Shown: positions 1 to 10,148 of the stretch, one piece after another | How positions within the stretch are numbered: the first letter of the stretch is position 1 | Layout of the letters: the number at the start of each line of letters is the position of its first letter | Assembly (NCBI RefSeq): GCF_016904885.1 | Contig: NZ_JADWYI010000001.1 | Coordinates: forward strand, 62,001 to 126,000 | Direction of reading: 5' to 3' | Length of the DNA stretch: 64,000 nucleotides | From: Archangium primigenium | GTDB taxonomy: Bacteria; Myxococcota; Myxococcia; Myxococcales; Myxococcaceae | Translations under genes and position numbers: made by a program | The notes under the pieces: model-generated | Seen by the model: the letters and a program-made list of their open reading frames with translations, nothing else | The model's database searches: none | Told to the model about the DNA's origin: nothing

Positions 1-1
1 C

Positions 2-2716
2 GCCCTCGGACGGCCCTCGCGCGAGGTCTTCCAGGAGTTCTGGGACCTGGTCGGCCCCATGCTCGCCCGCGTGCGCGAGACGATGCACGCATGCTCGGTG
101 GAGAACCAGCGCGTGCTGCTCGACCGGCGCGGCTTCCTGGAGGAGTGCTTCTACACCTGGTCCTATGTTCCCACGCGGGACGAGCGGGGGGACTTCGCGG
201 GCATCGTCGTCACCGGAGGGGAGACGACGCGCCAGGTGCTCGGCGAGCGGCGCTTCACCGCCATCCGCGAGCTGTCCATCCACACCGCGCGCGACACCAC
301 CCCGGACGCCGTCTTCCAGTCGGTGGAGCGGGCGCTCGCCCCCCACGGCCCCACGGACCTGCCCTTCGTGCTGCTCTACCGCGTGGAGCAGGAGCGGGCG
401 GCGCTGCGCGTGTGCACGGGGCTCGGGCGGGGAGACGCCCAGGCCCCCGCGCACGTCGCCCTCGCGGACCCGGCGCCGGTCTGGCCCCTGGCGGAAGTAC
501 TCGCCTCGGGCCAGGAGCGGCTCGTGGAGGCGCCGCCGGGACGGGCGGCGGGGCCGGAGGGCGCCACCCGCGCCCTGCTCCTGCCGCTGAGCCTGGGCGG
601 CGAGGCGGGGCGCGAGACCGGGGTGCTCTTCACCGCGGTGCTCGTGGTGGGCCTCAGCCCCCGGCTGCCCCTGGACGCGTCCTACCGGGACTTCCTGAGC
701 CTGCTCGCCCGGCAGGTGGCGGCGGACGTGGCGCGCGCCCGGGCCTCGCAGGAGGAGCGGCTGCGGCTGGAGCGGCTCGCGGAGCTGGATCGCGCCAAGA
801 CGGCCTTCTTCAGCAACATCAGCCACGAGTTCCGCACCCCGCTCACGCTGATGCTGGGCCCCGTGGAGGACGCGCTCGCCGATCCCGACACGCCGCTGCC
901 ACTCGTGCACCGCGAGCGCCTGGCGCTCGTGCACCGCAACGGCCTGCGGCTCTTCAAGCTCGTCAACAGCCTGCTCGGCTTCGCGCGGATGGAGGCGGGC
1001 CGGGCCACGCTCCACCCCCAGGCCACGGACCTCGCCGCCTTCACCGCGGAGCTGGTGAGCCACTTCGAGTCGGCCTTCCAGCGCGCGGGGCTCACCCTGG
1101 GCACGCACCTGCCGCCGCTCACCGGGCCCGTCTGGGTGGATCCCGCGGCCTGGGAGACGATCGTCTTCAACCTGCTGTCCAACGCGCTCAAGTACACCCT
1201 CGAGGGCGGCGTCACGGTGCGCCTCGTCCAGGAGGGCGCCGAGGCCGTGCTCACCGTGCGCGACACCGGCGCGGGCATCCCCCCGAGCGCCCTGTCCCGC
1301 GTCTTCGAGCGCTTCCAGCGGGTGGAGGGCACGCGCGCGCGCAGCGACGAGGGCAGCGGCATTGGCCTGTTCCTCGTGCACGAGCTGACGCGGCTGCAGG
1401 GCGGGAGCGTCACCGCGAGCAGCGGCGAGGGCCTGGGCACCACCTTCACCGTGCGCCTGCCGTTCGGCACCGCCCCCCAGACACAGGAGCAGCGGGAGGC
1501 GGGCCGGGACGCCGCCCCGGTGGCCCCGGCCGTCACGCCCTACCTGGAGGAGATCCAGGGCTGGCTCGCCCCGACGCCCCCGCTCCCGCCGCCCGCCGGG
1601 TCCACGCCCCGGGCCCGGGTACTGGTGGTGGACGACAACGCGGACATGCGCGCCTACCTCGCTGGCATCCTCCGGGCCTCCTTCGAGGTGAGCCTCGCGG
1701 AGGACGGCGCGCGGGCGCTGGAGGTGGCGCGCCAAGAGCCCCCCGCGCTCATCCTCTCGGACGTGATGATGCCGCGGCTGGGCGGCTTCGGCCTCTTGCG
1801 CGCGGTGCGCGCCACGCCCGAGCTGCAGGCCGTGCCCTTCCTCCTCTTGTCCGCGCGCGCGGGCGAGGAGGCCTCGGTGGAGGGCCTGGAGGCCGGGGCG
1901 GACGACTACATGGTCAAGCCCTTCGGCGCGCGCGAGCTGCTGGCGCGGGTGCGCGCCCACCTGGACCTGGCGCGGCTGCGGCGCGAGGTGAGCCTGGCCG
2001 AGGGCCGCGAGGCCACCCTGCGCGAGGCCGTGCACGCCCGGGACGACTTCCTGTCCGTGGCGAGCCACGAGCTCAAGACGCCCCTGGCCGCGCTGCGCCT
2101 GCAGCTCGAGACGCTCGAGCGCATGCTGCCCGCGGAGGTGCGCGTCCACGCGGGCGAGCGCATCTTCTCGGTGCGCCGGCAGATCCAACGGCTCGCGAGC
2201 CTCATCGAGACGATGCTGGACGTGTCGCTGGTGGCCTCGGGGCGGCTGCGCATCAAACGCCAGCCGGTGGACCTGGCGGTGCTCGTGGCGGACAGCGTGG
2301 CGCAGGTGCGCGAGGAGATGGCGCGGCACGACTGCGCGCTCACCTTCGAGTCGGAGGCGAGCCTGCCCGGGGAGCTGGACGCGCTGCGCGTGGGCCAGCT
2401 CGTGCAGAACCTCCTGTCCAACGCGGCCCGCTACGGCACGGGTCGGCCCGTGCTGGTGCGCCTGGGCCGCATGGACGGCCGGGCCCGCCTGGAGGTGGTG
2501 GACCACGGCATCGGCGTGAAGCCCGAGGATCGCGAGCGCATCTTCCACCGCTTCGAGCGCGCGGTGTCCGTGCGCCACTACGGAGGGCTCGGGCTCGGGC
2601 TGTGGGTGTCACGGCAGGTGGTGGAGGCCCACGGCGGCAGCATCACCGTGTCCGACACGCCCGGCGGCGGCGCCACCCTCACCGTGGAGCTGCCCCTGCA
2701 CACCGCGGAGGCGTGA
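2..2716 (+). CDS. Hybrid sensor kinase HK-REC-HK, 5' truncated
   Basis: This sensor kinase continues beyond the left edge: its frame is open from base 2, and the residues before the first ATG (59) align with the PAS-like N-terminus of the paralogue at 13047-16112. Counting from that ATG, a GAF-like region spans about 70-230, followed by a first HisKA (H256 in SHEFRTP) and HATPase domain to about 475. A receiver domain lies at about 515-630 (D568 in SDVMMP), followed by a second HisKA (H670 in SHELKTP) and HATPase to the end. Both kinase cores keep their glycine boxes. No transmembrane helix is visible, so it is probably cytoplasmic. The signal sensed and the output partner are unknown. It ends 22 bp before the convergent upp gene. 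Confidence 0.9.
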   Translation, partial: ALGRPSREVFQEFWDLVGPMLARVRETMHACSVENQRVLLDRRGFLEECFYTWSYVPTRDERGDFAGIVVTGGETTRQVLGERRFTAIRELSIHTARDTTPDAVFQSVERALAPHGPTDLPFVLLYRVEQERAALRVCTGLGRGDAQAPAHVALADPAPVWPLAEVLASGQERLVEAPPGRAAGPEGATRALLLPLSLGGEAGRETGVLFTAVLVVGLSPRLPLDASYRDFLSLLARQVAADVARARASQEERLRLERLAELDRAKTAFFSNISHEFRTPLTLMLGPVEDALADPDTPLPLVHRERLALVHRNGLRLFKLVNSLLGFARMEAGRATLHPQATDLAAFTAELVSHFESAFQRAGLTLGTHLPPLTGPVWVDPAAWETIVFNLLSNALKYTLEGGVTVRLVQEGAEAVLTVRDTGAGIPPSALSRVFERFQRVEGTRARSDEGSGIGLFLVHELTRLQGGSVTASSGEGLGTTFTVRLPFGTAPQTQEQREAGRDAAPVAPAVTPYLEEIQGWLAPTPPLPPPAGSTPRARVLVVDDNADMRAYLAGILRASFEVSLAEDGARALEVARQEPPALILSDVMMPRLGGFGLLRAVRATPELQAVPFLLLSARAGEEASVEGLEAGADDYMVKPFGARELLARVRAHLDLARLRREVSLAEGREATLREAVHARDDFLSVASHELKTPLAALRLQLETLERMLPAEVRVHAGERIFSVRRQIQRLASLIETMLDVSLVASGRLRIKRQPVDLAVLVADSVAQVREEMARHDCALTFESEASLPGELDALRVGQLVQNLLSNAARYGTGRPVLVRLGRMDGRARLEVVDHGIGVKPEDRERIFHRFERAVSVRHYGGLGLGLWVSRQVVEAHGGSITVSDTPGGGATLTVELPLHTAEA

Positions 2717-2738
2717 GGGGCGGCGTCCCCGTCGCGGC

Positions 2739-3377
<639 letters not shown>

Positions 3378-3424
3378 GTCACCCTCCCAGTCCTGTCGTG
3401 GTTGAAAAACGTCGGGGTTGAAAC

Positions 3425-4627
3425 TCAGAACACCGTGCCGTCGCTGTCGATCCGGATGGGCGGGGGGCCCCCGGAACGCTTCTGCGCGGCGATCTTCCGC
3501 CCCGCGCTCCAGGTGCCGCCTTGCAGCACCTTGGCCAGGGGCAATTGCGCGGACGTCATGCCCAGACGCTCGCGCACGCGCTTGCCCAGCTCGTCCAGGA
3601 GCGCCACCGTGAGCGCGCGCCACTCGACGATGGGCTCCTCGCCCGGCGTGAACACGTCCTGGAGCAGCCGCGCCTCGCGGGGCACGAGCAGCCCGGTGTC
3701 CACGAGCAGCCCGCCGTTGCGGTACTCGGGCAGCCCGGTGAGCGCGTCCAGCGCCGTCACCGTGATGCCACCTTCCTCCAGGGGCTCGAGCAGCGAGTAC
3801 GTGAGCCACTGCGACAACTTGTGGAAGGGCACGAGCGAGTCCGGATGGTCCGTGGCGCCCAGCGCCGAGTGCGGCCACACGTCTCCCAGGTTCACCCCGT
3901 CCAGGGTGATGCGCCCCGGCCAGATGGGCCCCAGCGACTCGAGCACCTGGCCGAGCACCTCCGTGGCCGTCACCTGGCGGCCCGCGCCGCCCAGCAGGTC
4001 ATAGAGCGCGCCCGGGCGCGGCAGCACGCGCCCGAGGCCGTGCAGCAGCTCCAGTCGGCCCTCCAGGCCCGCGAGCGGGTTCGTCGCCGTGACCTGGAAG
4101 CCCTCGGCGAGCGCGTCGCGGCTCAGGCGCCGCAGGCCCTCGGCGTCCGCCTGGAGCGGCCGCGCGGGGTCCGAGGAGAACGCGCCCGCGAGGAACATGT
4201 GGAAGCTGGCCACGGCCAGGCCCTCGGAGCGCGCGAAGGTGCCGCCGCTGCCCGGCTCCACGTACTTCCAGGAGGGGCCGCTGCCCGCGTCCAGGAGCAC
4301 GCTGGTGATGACCAGGTCCAGCTTGGCGCGGGCGCGCTCGGCGGGGGTGAGCCCCGCGAGCCGCGAGTCCAGGAGGGCGTTGCGCTGGACACCGCCCACG
4401 TCGAAGTGGCCCCAGCGGCTGTGCACCGGGATGTCGAGCGTGGGGTAGGCCTCGCGCGTGACGTCCAGCACGAAGTCCGCCACGCCCGGCAGCCGGGCCA
4501 TGTCCACGCGGAAGTGGGCCAGCCGGTCGGCGAGCCCCAGCTCCAGGAGCGCATGGCAGCGCTCGCGGATGGCGCGCGGGCTGCGCAGATGGGTGACCGT
4601 GGGCGAGGTGGGAACGGTGTCAGGCAT
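3425..4627 (-). CDS. URC4/Urg3 family protein (DUF1688)
   Basis: A 400-residue protein recognised as DUF1688, the family of yeast URC4 and Aspergillus urg3, which is genetically required for uracil use as a nitrogen source through the URC pathway. Recognisable segments include [13 protein letters not shown] near the N-terminus, the central WKYVEPGSG and the C-terminal [15 protein letters not shown]. Its exact reaction is, to my knowledge, not settled. The ATG at 4627 overlaps the stop region of the URC1-like gene by 8 bases, indicating translational coupling, and upp follows directly. The context supports a role in pyrimidine degradation rather than in riboflavin or folate synthesis. Confidence 0.85.
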   Translation of the reverse strand: MPDTVPTSPTVTHLRSPRAIRERCHALLELGLADRLAHFRVDMARLPGVADFVLDVTREAYPTLDIPVHSRWGHFDVGGVQRNALLDSRLAGLTPAERARAKLDLVITSVLLDAGSGPSWKYVEPGSGGTFARSEGLAVASFHMFLAGAFSSDPARPLQADAEGLRRLSRDALAEGFQVTATNPLAGLEGRLELLHGLGRVLPRPGALYDLLGGAGRQVTATEVLGQVLESLGPIWPGRITLDGVNLGDVWPHSALGATDHPDSLVPFHKLSQWLTYSLLEPLEEGGITVTALDALTGLPEYRNGGLLVDTGLLVPREARLLQDVFTPGEEPIVEWRALTVALLDELGKRVRERLGMTSAQLPLAKVLQGGTWSAGRKIAAQKRSGGPPPIRIDSDGTVF

Positions 4628-5873
4628 CCAGCGCCCTGCCCTTCACGTCCTGCAATTCCGTCTCGGAGGCCACCTTGCCGGTGGTGAAGTAGCCGGCGGC
4701 CTTCTTGGCCTCCATCTCCACCTTGGCGTCCGCGGGGACGAGCTCCTCCGGGATGGGCACGCGCTCGAGGATCTCGATGCCCGACTTCACGATGGCGTCG
4801 TGCTTCATGTCGCTCATGGACACGAAGCGGTGGATGCGGGTGATGCCCATCCAGTGCAGCGCGTCCGGCATCAGCTCCTGGAAGCGCATGTCCTGCACGC
4901 CCGCCACGCACTCGGTGCGGTGGAAGTAGGTGGCCGCCGAGTCGCCGCCCTCCTGGCGCTTTCTCGCGTTGTACACGAGGAACTTGGTCACCTCGCCGAG
5001 CGCCCGGCCCTCCTTGCGCGAGTAGACGATGACGCCCGCGCCGCCCTCCTGCGCCGTCTGGATGCACACCTCGATGCCGTGGGTGAGGTAGGGCCGACAG
5101 GTGCAGATGTCGCTGCCGAACACGTCCGAGCCGTTGCACTCGTCATGCACGCGCACGGCCAGCGGGATGTCCGGGTTGGAGATGGTGTCCATGTCCCCGA
5201 AGAAATAGACCGTCTGGCCACCGATGGGCGGCAGGAAGACGTCCAGGTCCGAGCGGGTGATGAGCTCGGGGAACATGCCGCCCGTCTGCTCGAAGAGGCC
5301 GCGGCGCAGCGCCGCCTCGGTGAGGCCGAAGCGCCGGGCGATGCCGGGCAGGTACCACACGGGCTCGAGCGCCGCCTTCACCACCGTCACGTCCCCGTTG
5401 GCGCAGAGGATCTTCCCGTCCGGCTTGAGCCGGCCCGCGGTGATGGCGTCGCGCAGCTCGGGCATGTTGATGTGCGCCCGGGTGATGGCGATGGAGGGCC
5501 GGATGTCCAGGCCCTGCTTGAGGTAGGTGCCGAACACCTGCGGGGCCACCGCGCCCCACGGATCCAGGGACACGATGCGGTCCGGGTTCCCCCAGGCCTT
5601 GTGGGGGCCGATCTGCACGGCGGGCGCGGTGTTGGTGAGGTCCGCGCGATGGTCCTGGGTGAGCTGGCCCGCGGCCACGGCCACGGCGCGGTAGATGGCG
5701 TAGGAGCCCGAGTGCGTGCCCACCACGTTGCGGTGCGCGGGCTCGGTGAGCGTGGCCACCACGGGGCCGCGCAGCATGGGGTCGGACTCGCCCCAACGGA
5801 TGGGGAGCACCTGGGCGTCGCTGTCCGGGTGCGAGGTGAGACGAATGGCGTTGGTGTTCTTCTTGTCGGGCAT
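4620..5873 (-). CDS. URC1-like GTP cyclohydrolase II homologue
   Basis: A 417-residue protein homologous to GTP cyclohydrolase II (RibA), but of the longer URC1 type found with DUF1688. The cyclohydrolase zinc site appears conserved: one cysteine in HDECNGSD and two in SDICTCRP. The N-terminal ~180 residues, starting MPDKKNTNAIRL, are not part of bacterial RibA. In the URC pathway URC1 is thought to open the pyrimidine ring of a uracil nucleotide. The ATG at 5873 has a strong AAGGAGGG ribosome-binding site. The gene follows mmsA after 72 bp and overlaps URC4 by 8 bp. It should not be annotated as a riboflavin gene; no other rib genes are nearby. Confidence 0.85.
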   Translation of the reverse strand: MPDKKNTNAIRLTSHPDSDAQVLPIRWGESDPMLRGPVVATLTEPAHRNVVGTHSGSYAIYRAVAVAAGQLTQDHRADLTNTAPAVQIGPHKAWGNPDRIVSLDPWGAVAPQVFGTYLKQGLDIRPSIAITRAHINMPELRDAITAGRLKPDGKILCANGDVTVVKAALEPVWYLPGIARRFGLTEAALRRGLFEQTGGMFPELITRSDLDVFLPPIGGQTVYFFGDMDTISNPDIPLAVRVHDECNGSDVFGSDICTCRPYLTHGIEVCIQTAQEGGAGVIVYSRKEGRALGEVTKFLVYNARKRQEGGDSAATYFHRTECVAGVQDMRFQELMPDALHWMGITRIHRFVSMSDMKHDAIVKSGIEILERVPIPEELVPADAKVEMEAKKAAGYFTTGKVASETELQDVKGRALDA

Positions 5874-5945
5874 GACGCCCTCCTTGCGAATGCTCGGGAA
5901 GTCTTGGGGGGAAGGGGAGAAGCGGGGGGAAGCGGCGCGGCGGGG

Positions 5946-7430
5946 TCAGCTCATCCAGCTGCCGTCGGTGCGGCCGCCCCACTTGCGGGTGACCTTCTTG
6001 AGGTCCGTCCAGAAGCCCAGGCTCGCCACGCCGGTGATGTCCCCGTGGCCGAACTTGGACTCCCCCACCCCACCGAAGGAGAAGGGCTCGCGGGGCACGG
6101 GCACGCCCACGTTGACGCCCACCATGCCCACGCGCGCGCCCTCCACCACCGCCTGCGCCACGGCGCCGTTGGTGGTGAAGATGGAGGCGGCGTTGCCGTA
6201 GGGCGAGGCGTTCTCCACCTCCAGCGCGGCCGACAGCGTGGGCACGCGCACGATGGCCAGCACCGGGCCGAACAGCTCGCGCTGCGCGGCCTCCATGTCC
6301 GGCCGCACGCCGTCGATCACCGTGGGCCCGAGCCAGTGGCCATTCGCCCAGCGCTCGCCCGCGGGCGTCTTGCCCCGGCCATCCAGCACCACCCGCGCCC
6401 CGGCCCGCTCCGCCGCGGCGATGGCCGTCTCCAGGCGCGTGAGGCTCGCCCGATCGATGAGCGCGCCCATGCCGGGGCCGCACTCCAGGCGGCCCGCGCG
6501 CTCGAGCACCTGGTCGAGGATGGGCTGCACGTCCCCCACCGCGAGCAGCACGCTGGCGGCCATGCAGCGCTGGCCCGCGCACCCGGTGAAGGAGTCCACC
6601 ACGGACTGGGCGGTGAGGCCCGGCTCGGCGTCCGGCACGACGATGAGGTGGTTCTTCGCGCCCCCGAGCGCCAGCACGCGCTTGCCCCGCGCGCTGCCCT
6701 CGGCGTACACGCGCCGCGCCACCGCGGACGAGCCCACGAAGCCCACCGCGCGCACCTCCGGGTGGGCGAGAATCGCCTCCACCGCCTCGCGCCCGCCGTG
6801 CACCACGGAGAAGACGCCGGGCGGCACCCCCGCCTCCTGGAGCAGCTCCCCCAGGGCACACGCCGTGAGCGGCACCTTCTCCGAGGGCTTGAGGATGAAG
6901 GCGTTGCCCACCGTGAGCGCGGTGGGGATCATCCACAGGGGCACCATGGCGGGGAAGTTGAACGGGGTGATGCCGGCCACCACGCCCAGGGGCTCGCGGC
7001 GGAACTCGCAGCTCACGCCCCGGCTCACCTCCAGCGCGCCGCCGGTGTCCAGGTTCTGCAGGGACAGGGCGAAGTCACACACCTCCATGCCCTTGAGCAG
7101 ACCCGCGCGCGCCTCTGCCACCGTCTTGCCGGCCTCGCTCGCGGCCAGGTTCGCCAGCCGATCCAGGTGCTGCTCGAGCAGCGCCCGGAAGCGCGCCATG
7201 ATGGCGGTGCGCTCGCGCAGGGACACCGCGCGCCAGCCCACGCTCGCCACGCGCGCGGCCTCCACCGCCTGGGCCACACCGGCCTCGGAGGTCATCGGCA
7301 CCCGGCCGATGACGCCGCCGGTGTAGGGGCTGCGCACCTCGAGCAGCGGCGCGCCGGGCGGCAAGAGCCACTCGCCTCCCACGAGGTTGCGGCAGGTGAT
7401 GGGGCTCTCGGGCAATTGAACGAAGGACAC
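5946..7430 (-). CDS. mmsA: CoA-acylating (methyl)malonate-semialdehyde dehydrogenase
   Basis: A 494-residue aldehyde dehydrogenase of the MmsA/IolA type, which converts methylmalonate or malonate semialdehyde to propionyl-CoA or acetyl-CoA with NAD. Evidence is the catalytic cysteine in GQRCMAAS, the cofactor region ITPFNFPAMVPLWM and the C-terminal motif GHGDITGVAS. Length is typical. It starts with GTG at 7430, preceded by GGGGGAAG. It is the first gene of the uracil cluster. The yeast URC pathway releases a three-carbon unit found as 3-hydroxypropionate, so this enzyme could instead oxidise malonate semialdehyde to acetyl-CoA. That substrate assignment is inferred from context; valine or inositol catabolism is the alternative. 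Confidence 0.9.
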   Translation of the reverse strand: MSFVQLPESPITCRNLVGGEWLLPPGAPLLEVRSPYTGGVIGRVPMTSEAGVAQAVEAARVASVGWRAVSLRERTAIMARFRALLEQHLDRLANLAASEAGKTVAEARAGLLKGMEVCDFALSLQNLDTGGALEVSRGVSCEFRREPLGVVAGITPFNFPAMVPLWMIPTALTVGNAFILKPSEKVPLTACALGELLQEAGVPPGVFSVVHGGREAVEAILAHPEVRAVGFVGSSAVARRVYAEGSARGKRVLALGGAKNHLIVVPDAEPGLTAQSVVDSFTGCAGQRCMAASVLLAVGDVQPILDQVLERAGRLECGPGMGALIDRASLTRLETAIAAAERAGARVVLDGRGKTPAGERWANGHWLGPTVIDGVRPDMEAAQRELFGPVLAIVRVPTLSAALEVENASPYGNAASIFTTNGAVAQAVVEGARVGMVGVNVGVPVPREPFSFGGVGESKFGHGDITGVASLGFWTDLKKVTRKWGGRTDGSWMS

Positions 7431-7637
7431 GCACTTCCCCCACGGAGAATGGACGGCGACGTCGGTGAAAGCCTAGCAGGTGGGCCGGACAAACCCGCAA
7501 TCCGGGGGCACCGCGGGGCAAGAGAAGACGGTATGCTACCCGACACCCTCCTGGCATGGCGGGAGGCGTCAAAGTCGGGTGGGCCGCTCCCTCCCTCAGT
7601 CACCGGGCGCGCGCGCGCGTGGGGGCGCGGGAGCGTG

Positions 7638-8873
7638 TCACCAGCGCACGGGCAGCGACTCGAAGCCCCGCGCGTGCAGGCCCTGGCTCTTGAGCCGCGA
7701 GCAGCGCTCCTCGTCCAGCCGGGCCTGGGGCAGCTCCTCCAGCATCCCCTCGAGCAGCGCCCGGAGCGTGTGCTTCACCAGCCCCGCGTCCAGCCGGTGG
7801 TGCATCCCGAAGCCCAGGCTCAGGTGCTTCTGCAGGAAGGGGTCCCGATCGATGAGGAACTGGTCGGGATCCGGGAACACGCTGGCGTCGCGGTTGGCCG
7901 CGGAGATGCACAGCATCACCCCATCGCCCTCGCGCACGGTGCGCCCGCGCAGGCTGAACGTCTGGCGCGCGGTGCGGTGCAGCACGGGCACCGCGGGGCT
8001 CAGCCGCAGCATCTCCTCCAGCGCGCCCGTCATGAGCGCGGGCTGCGCGCGCAGCGCCGGGGCCCGGTCGGGCTGGGACAGCAATTCGTGCAAGCCATTG
8101 CCGAGCTGATCCGCGAAGGACGCCAGGCCCGAGACGAGCAGCAGCGCGACGGTGGCCACGCGCGGCTCGGGGTTGGGGGTGCCCGGCACGTGGGCGCGCA
8201 GCATGTGGCTGAGCAGGTCCGCCCCGGGGGACTGGCGCCGCGCGGCGAGCAGCGGCCCGAGATAGTCGAGGAACTCGCGGGTGGCGAGCAGGGCGCGGCG
8301 GGCCAGGGCGCCCGCGTCGAGCCCCGTCACGGGCGACTGGACCTCGGCGATGGCGCGCGTCCAGGCCAGGAAGCCCTCCCGGTGGGGGGCGGGCAGGTCC
8401 ATCAACTCGGCGAGCACGAGCCCCGGCAGCACCCCCGTCACCGCCCGCACCGCGTCCATGCGTCCCTGGCCGCGCACCCGCGAGAGCAGCAACCCCACCT
8501 GGCGCCGCAGGGCGGGCCGGAAGGACTCGAGCGCCTCGGGCGAGAAGCCGGGCGCGGCCTGCCGCCGCAGCGCCATCCACTCCCGGCTGCCCTCCGCGCG
8601 CCCCGAGGCGCCCTTGCGGAAGGCCTGGAGCAGCTCCTCGCCCGGCCCCTGCAACGGCGCCTCGTGGAAGTCCACGCGCGCGGCCCCCAGCCGCTCATCC
8701 CGCAGGCCGTCCCGCACGTCCGCGTGGCTCAGGAAGACCCAGGCCCCCAGCGCGTCCGACCAGCGAGGCCCCTCGTCCGCGCCCCCCTCCGCCTGGGCAC
8801 CCGTCGTCTCCGCGGAGAGACCCATCGGGAAGCCGGGAACGGCGAGGGAGAGCTTGCGGGCGGCGCTCGACAT
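7638..8873 (-). CDS. Cytochrome P450 homologue without heme cysteine
   Basis: A 411-residue protein with the cytochrome P450 fold: ExxR at E287-R290, the PERF-like region FPDPDQF and the usual bacterial length. However, the heme-binding loop reads LSLGFGMHHRLDAG, where the invariant cysteine is R360 (codon CGG at 7794-7796) and the following glycine is aspartate. The I-helix also lacks the acid-threonine pair (VSGLASFAD at about 247-255). It is therefore unlikely to be a normal heme-thiolate monooxygenase. Cysteine-less P450 homologues such as EryCII act as partner proteins of glycosyltransferases, but none is adjacent here. The ATG at 8873 is preceded by AAGAGGA. An AT-rich stretch lies just upstream. 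Confidence 0.85.
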   Translation of the reverse strand: MSSAARKLSLAVPGFPMGLSAETTGAQAEGGADEGPRWSDALGAWVFLSHADVRDGLRDERLGAARVDFHEAPLQGPGEELLQAFRKGASGRAEGSREWMALRRQAAPGFSPEALESFRPALRRQVGLLLSRVRGQGRMDAVRAVTGVLPGLVLAELMDLPAPHREGFLAWTRAIAEVQSPVTGLDAGALARRALLATREFLDYLGPLLAARRQSPGADLLSHMLRAHVPGTPNPEPRVATVALLLVSGLASFADQLGNGLHELLSQPDRAPALRAQPALMTGALEEMLRLSPAVPVLHRTARQTFSLRGRTVREGDGVMLCISAANRDASVFPDPDQFLIDRDPFLQKHLSLGFGMHHRLDAGLVKHTLRALLEGMLEELPQARLDEERCSRLKSQGLHARGFESLPVRW

Positions 8874-9416
8874 GGCGGTCCTCTTTTCTCGGGCTGCGAA
8901 AATTTAGAAAGATTGCTTGCTATTCCGGATGTTCTCGGATTCTGCGTTCCACCTTTGCAGACCTCGGGCCAGCGGCGCGGCGGCGTCGGACACGCACCCC
9001 CGCTGCAAAAGACGGCGTGGGGCTGGAAAGCAGCCCCCCAAAAGTGCCGGGTGATGGACCTTTGTCGCCGCCATCCTGAACCGCGGGCGGAGTACGCCAC
9101 GACCCAGGGGGTCCCCTTGAACCACCTCGGTCCCCCTCGGACGAAGGACATGTCGGGTAGCGCGCAGCACCGTGGGTGTCCTGTCCGGCTTGCGGTGAGG
9201 CGGCCGGGTGCGCAGGGCGGGTGTCATGGGGCCCCGGAGTGCCAGAACCAGGGGGTGGGCGCGGGAGGTCCCGCGCGACCCGGCCCCCGGAGGACCCCTG
9301 ACAGTGCGCGGGGGGACAGGACGTGGGGGGTGGGAGCCTGGGGGGAAGGGTGTCAGGGGGGGCGGGCATCATGGACGCCGCCGCTGGCTCCCCTGGGCTG
9401 GCCGTCCCGTGCGCCC
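8874..9416. other. Intergenic region with hairpins, no gene
   Basis: No supportable coding sequence lies between the P450-like gene and the methyltransferase gene; this is the only gene-free stretch over 300 bases. The part next to the P450-like gene (8885-8945) is clearly AT-richer and probably holds its promoter. TTTGCAG at 8954-8960 is mirrored by CTGCAAA at 9003-9009. A perfect 7-bp hairpin lies at 9019-9037 (GGGGCTG, loop GAAAG, CAGCCCC). A perfect 8+2+8 palindrome lies at 9259-9276. The remaining sequence is G-rich on the plus strand with no other pattern I can interpret. Confidence 0.6.
9259..9276. repeat. Perfect 18-bp palindrome upstream of methyltransferase
   Basis: The sequence GCGCGGGAGGTCCCGCGC has perfect 8-bp arms around two bases. 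It sits 140 bp upstream of the methyltransferase start. It could be a dimeric regulator's operator or an RNA hairpin. No function is established. Confidence 0.45.
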
Positions 9417-10148
9417 ATGCCCCACTACCGCCTGACCGATGACGATGCCGTCGACTGGCTCCGCTCCCTGCCCGCGGGCTCGGCGGATCTGGTCATCACG
9501 GATCCCGCCTACGAATCGCTTGAGAAGCACCGGGCGGTGGGCACCACCACGCGGCTCAAGCAGGGCAAGGGCTCGAGCAACCCCTGGTTCCCCATCTTCC
9601 CCAACACGCGCTTCCCGGCGCTCTTCCAGGCGCTGTGGCGGGTGCTCAAGCGCGACGCGCACCTCTATCTGTTCTGTGACGCGGAGACGATGTTCGTGGC
9701 CCGGCCGGTGGCGGAGGCCGCGGGCTTCCGCTTCTGGAAGCCGCTCATCTGGGACAAGCAGCACATCGGCATGGGCTACCACTACCGGGCGCGCTACGAG
9801 TGCATCCTCTTCTTCGAGAAGGGCCGGCGGCGGCTGAGCGACCTGGGGGTGGCGGACGTGCTGAGCGTGCCGCGGGTGCACCGGGGCTACCCCACGGAGA
9901 AGCCCGTGGCGCTCAGCGAGGTACTCATCCGCCAGAGCAGCGCGCCGGGGGACACGGTGGTGGACCCCTTCATGGGCTCGGGCTCGGTGGGGGTGGCGGC
10001 GGCGCGGCTGGGCCGGGACTTCCTCGGCACGGACATCCACCCGCGGGCGCGCGCGCTCACCGAGGAGCGCCTGCGGCTGGCGGGCGCCCTGCCCCAGCTG
10101 CCCCAGACCCGGAGCGATGACGACCTGCTCCGGGCCCTGGGCGGCTAG
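9417..10148 (+). CDS. Orphan DNA methyltransferase, DPAY type
   Basis: A 243-residue site-specific DNA methyltransferase of the N6-adenine/N4-cytosine class. The catalytic motif IV, DPAY (near residues 30-33), comes before the AdoMet-binding motif I, DPFMGSGSVG (near 182-191), which is the beta-class order. The protein is short and has no large target-recognition insert. The ATG at 9417 gives the natural MPHYRLTDDDAVDWL start, although the frame is open far upstream and no strong ribosome-binding site is seen. No restriction endonuclease gene is adjacent, so it looks like a solitary regulatory or housekeeping methyltransferase. Its stop TAG shares the bases CTAG (10145-10148) with the stop of the convergent kinase gene. 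Confidence 0.88.
   Translation: MPHYRLTDDDAVDWLRSLPAGSADLVITDPAYESLEKHRAVGTTTRLKQGKGSSNPWFPIFPNTRFPALFQALWRVLKRDAHLYLFCDAETMFVARPVAEAAGFRFWKPLIWDKQHIGMGYHYRARYECILFFEKGRRRLSDLGVADVLSVPRVHRGYPTEKPVALSEVLIRQSSAPGDTVVDPFMGSGSVGVAAARLGRDFLGTDIHPRARALTEERLRLAGALPQLPQTRSDDDLLRALGG

Noticed and set aside
4620-5873. Riboflavin biosynthesis gene ribA
   Set aside because: The long N-terminus and neighbours (DUF1688, upp) indicate the URC1 branch; no other rib genes are near.
7638-8873. Part of a natural-product gene cluster
   Set aside because: No polyketide, peptide synthetase, terpene or glycosyltransferase gene lies close to the P450-like gene.
4458-10148. A 1896-codon open frame on the plus strand
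   Set aside because: Most of it is the antisense of the uracil and P450-like genes with histidine/arginine/glycine-rich shadow sequence; only the part from ATG 9417 is a real methyltransferase.
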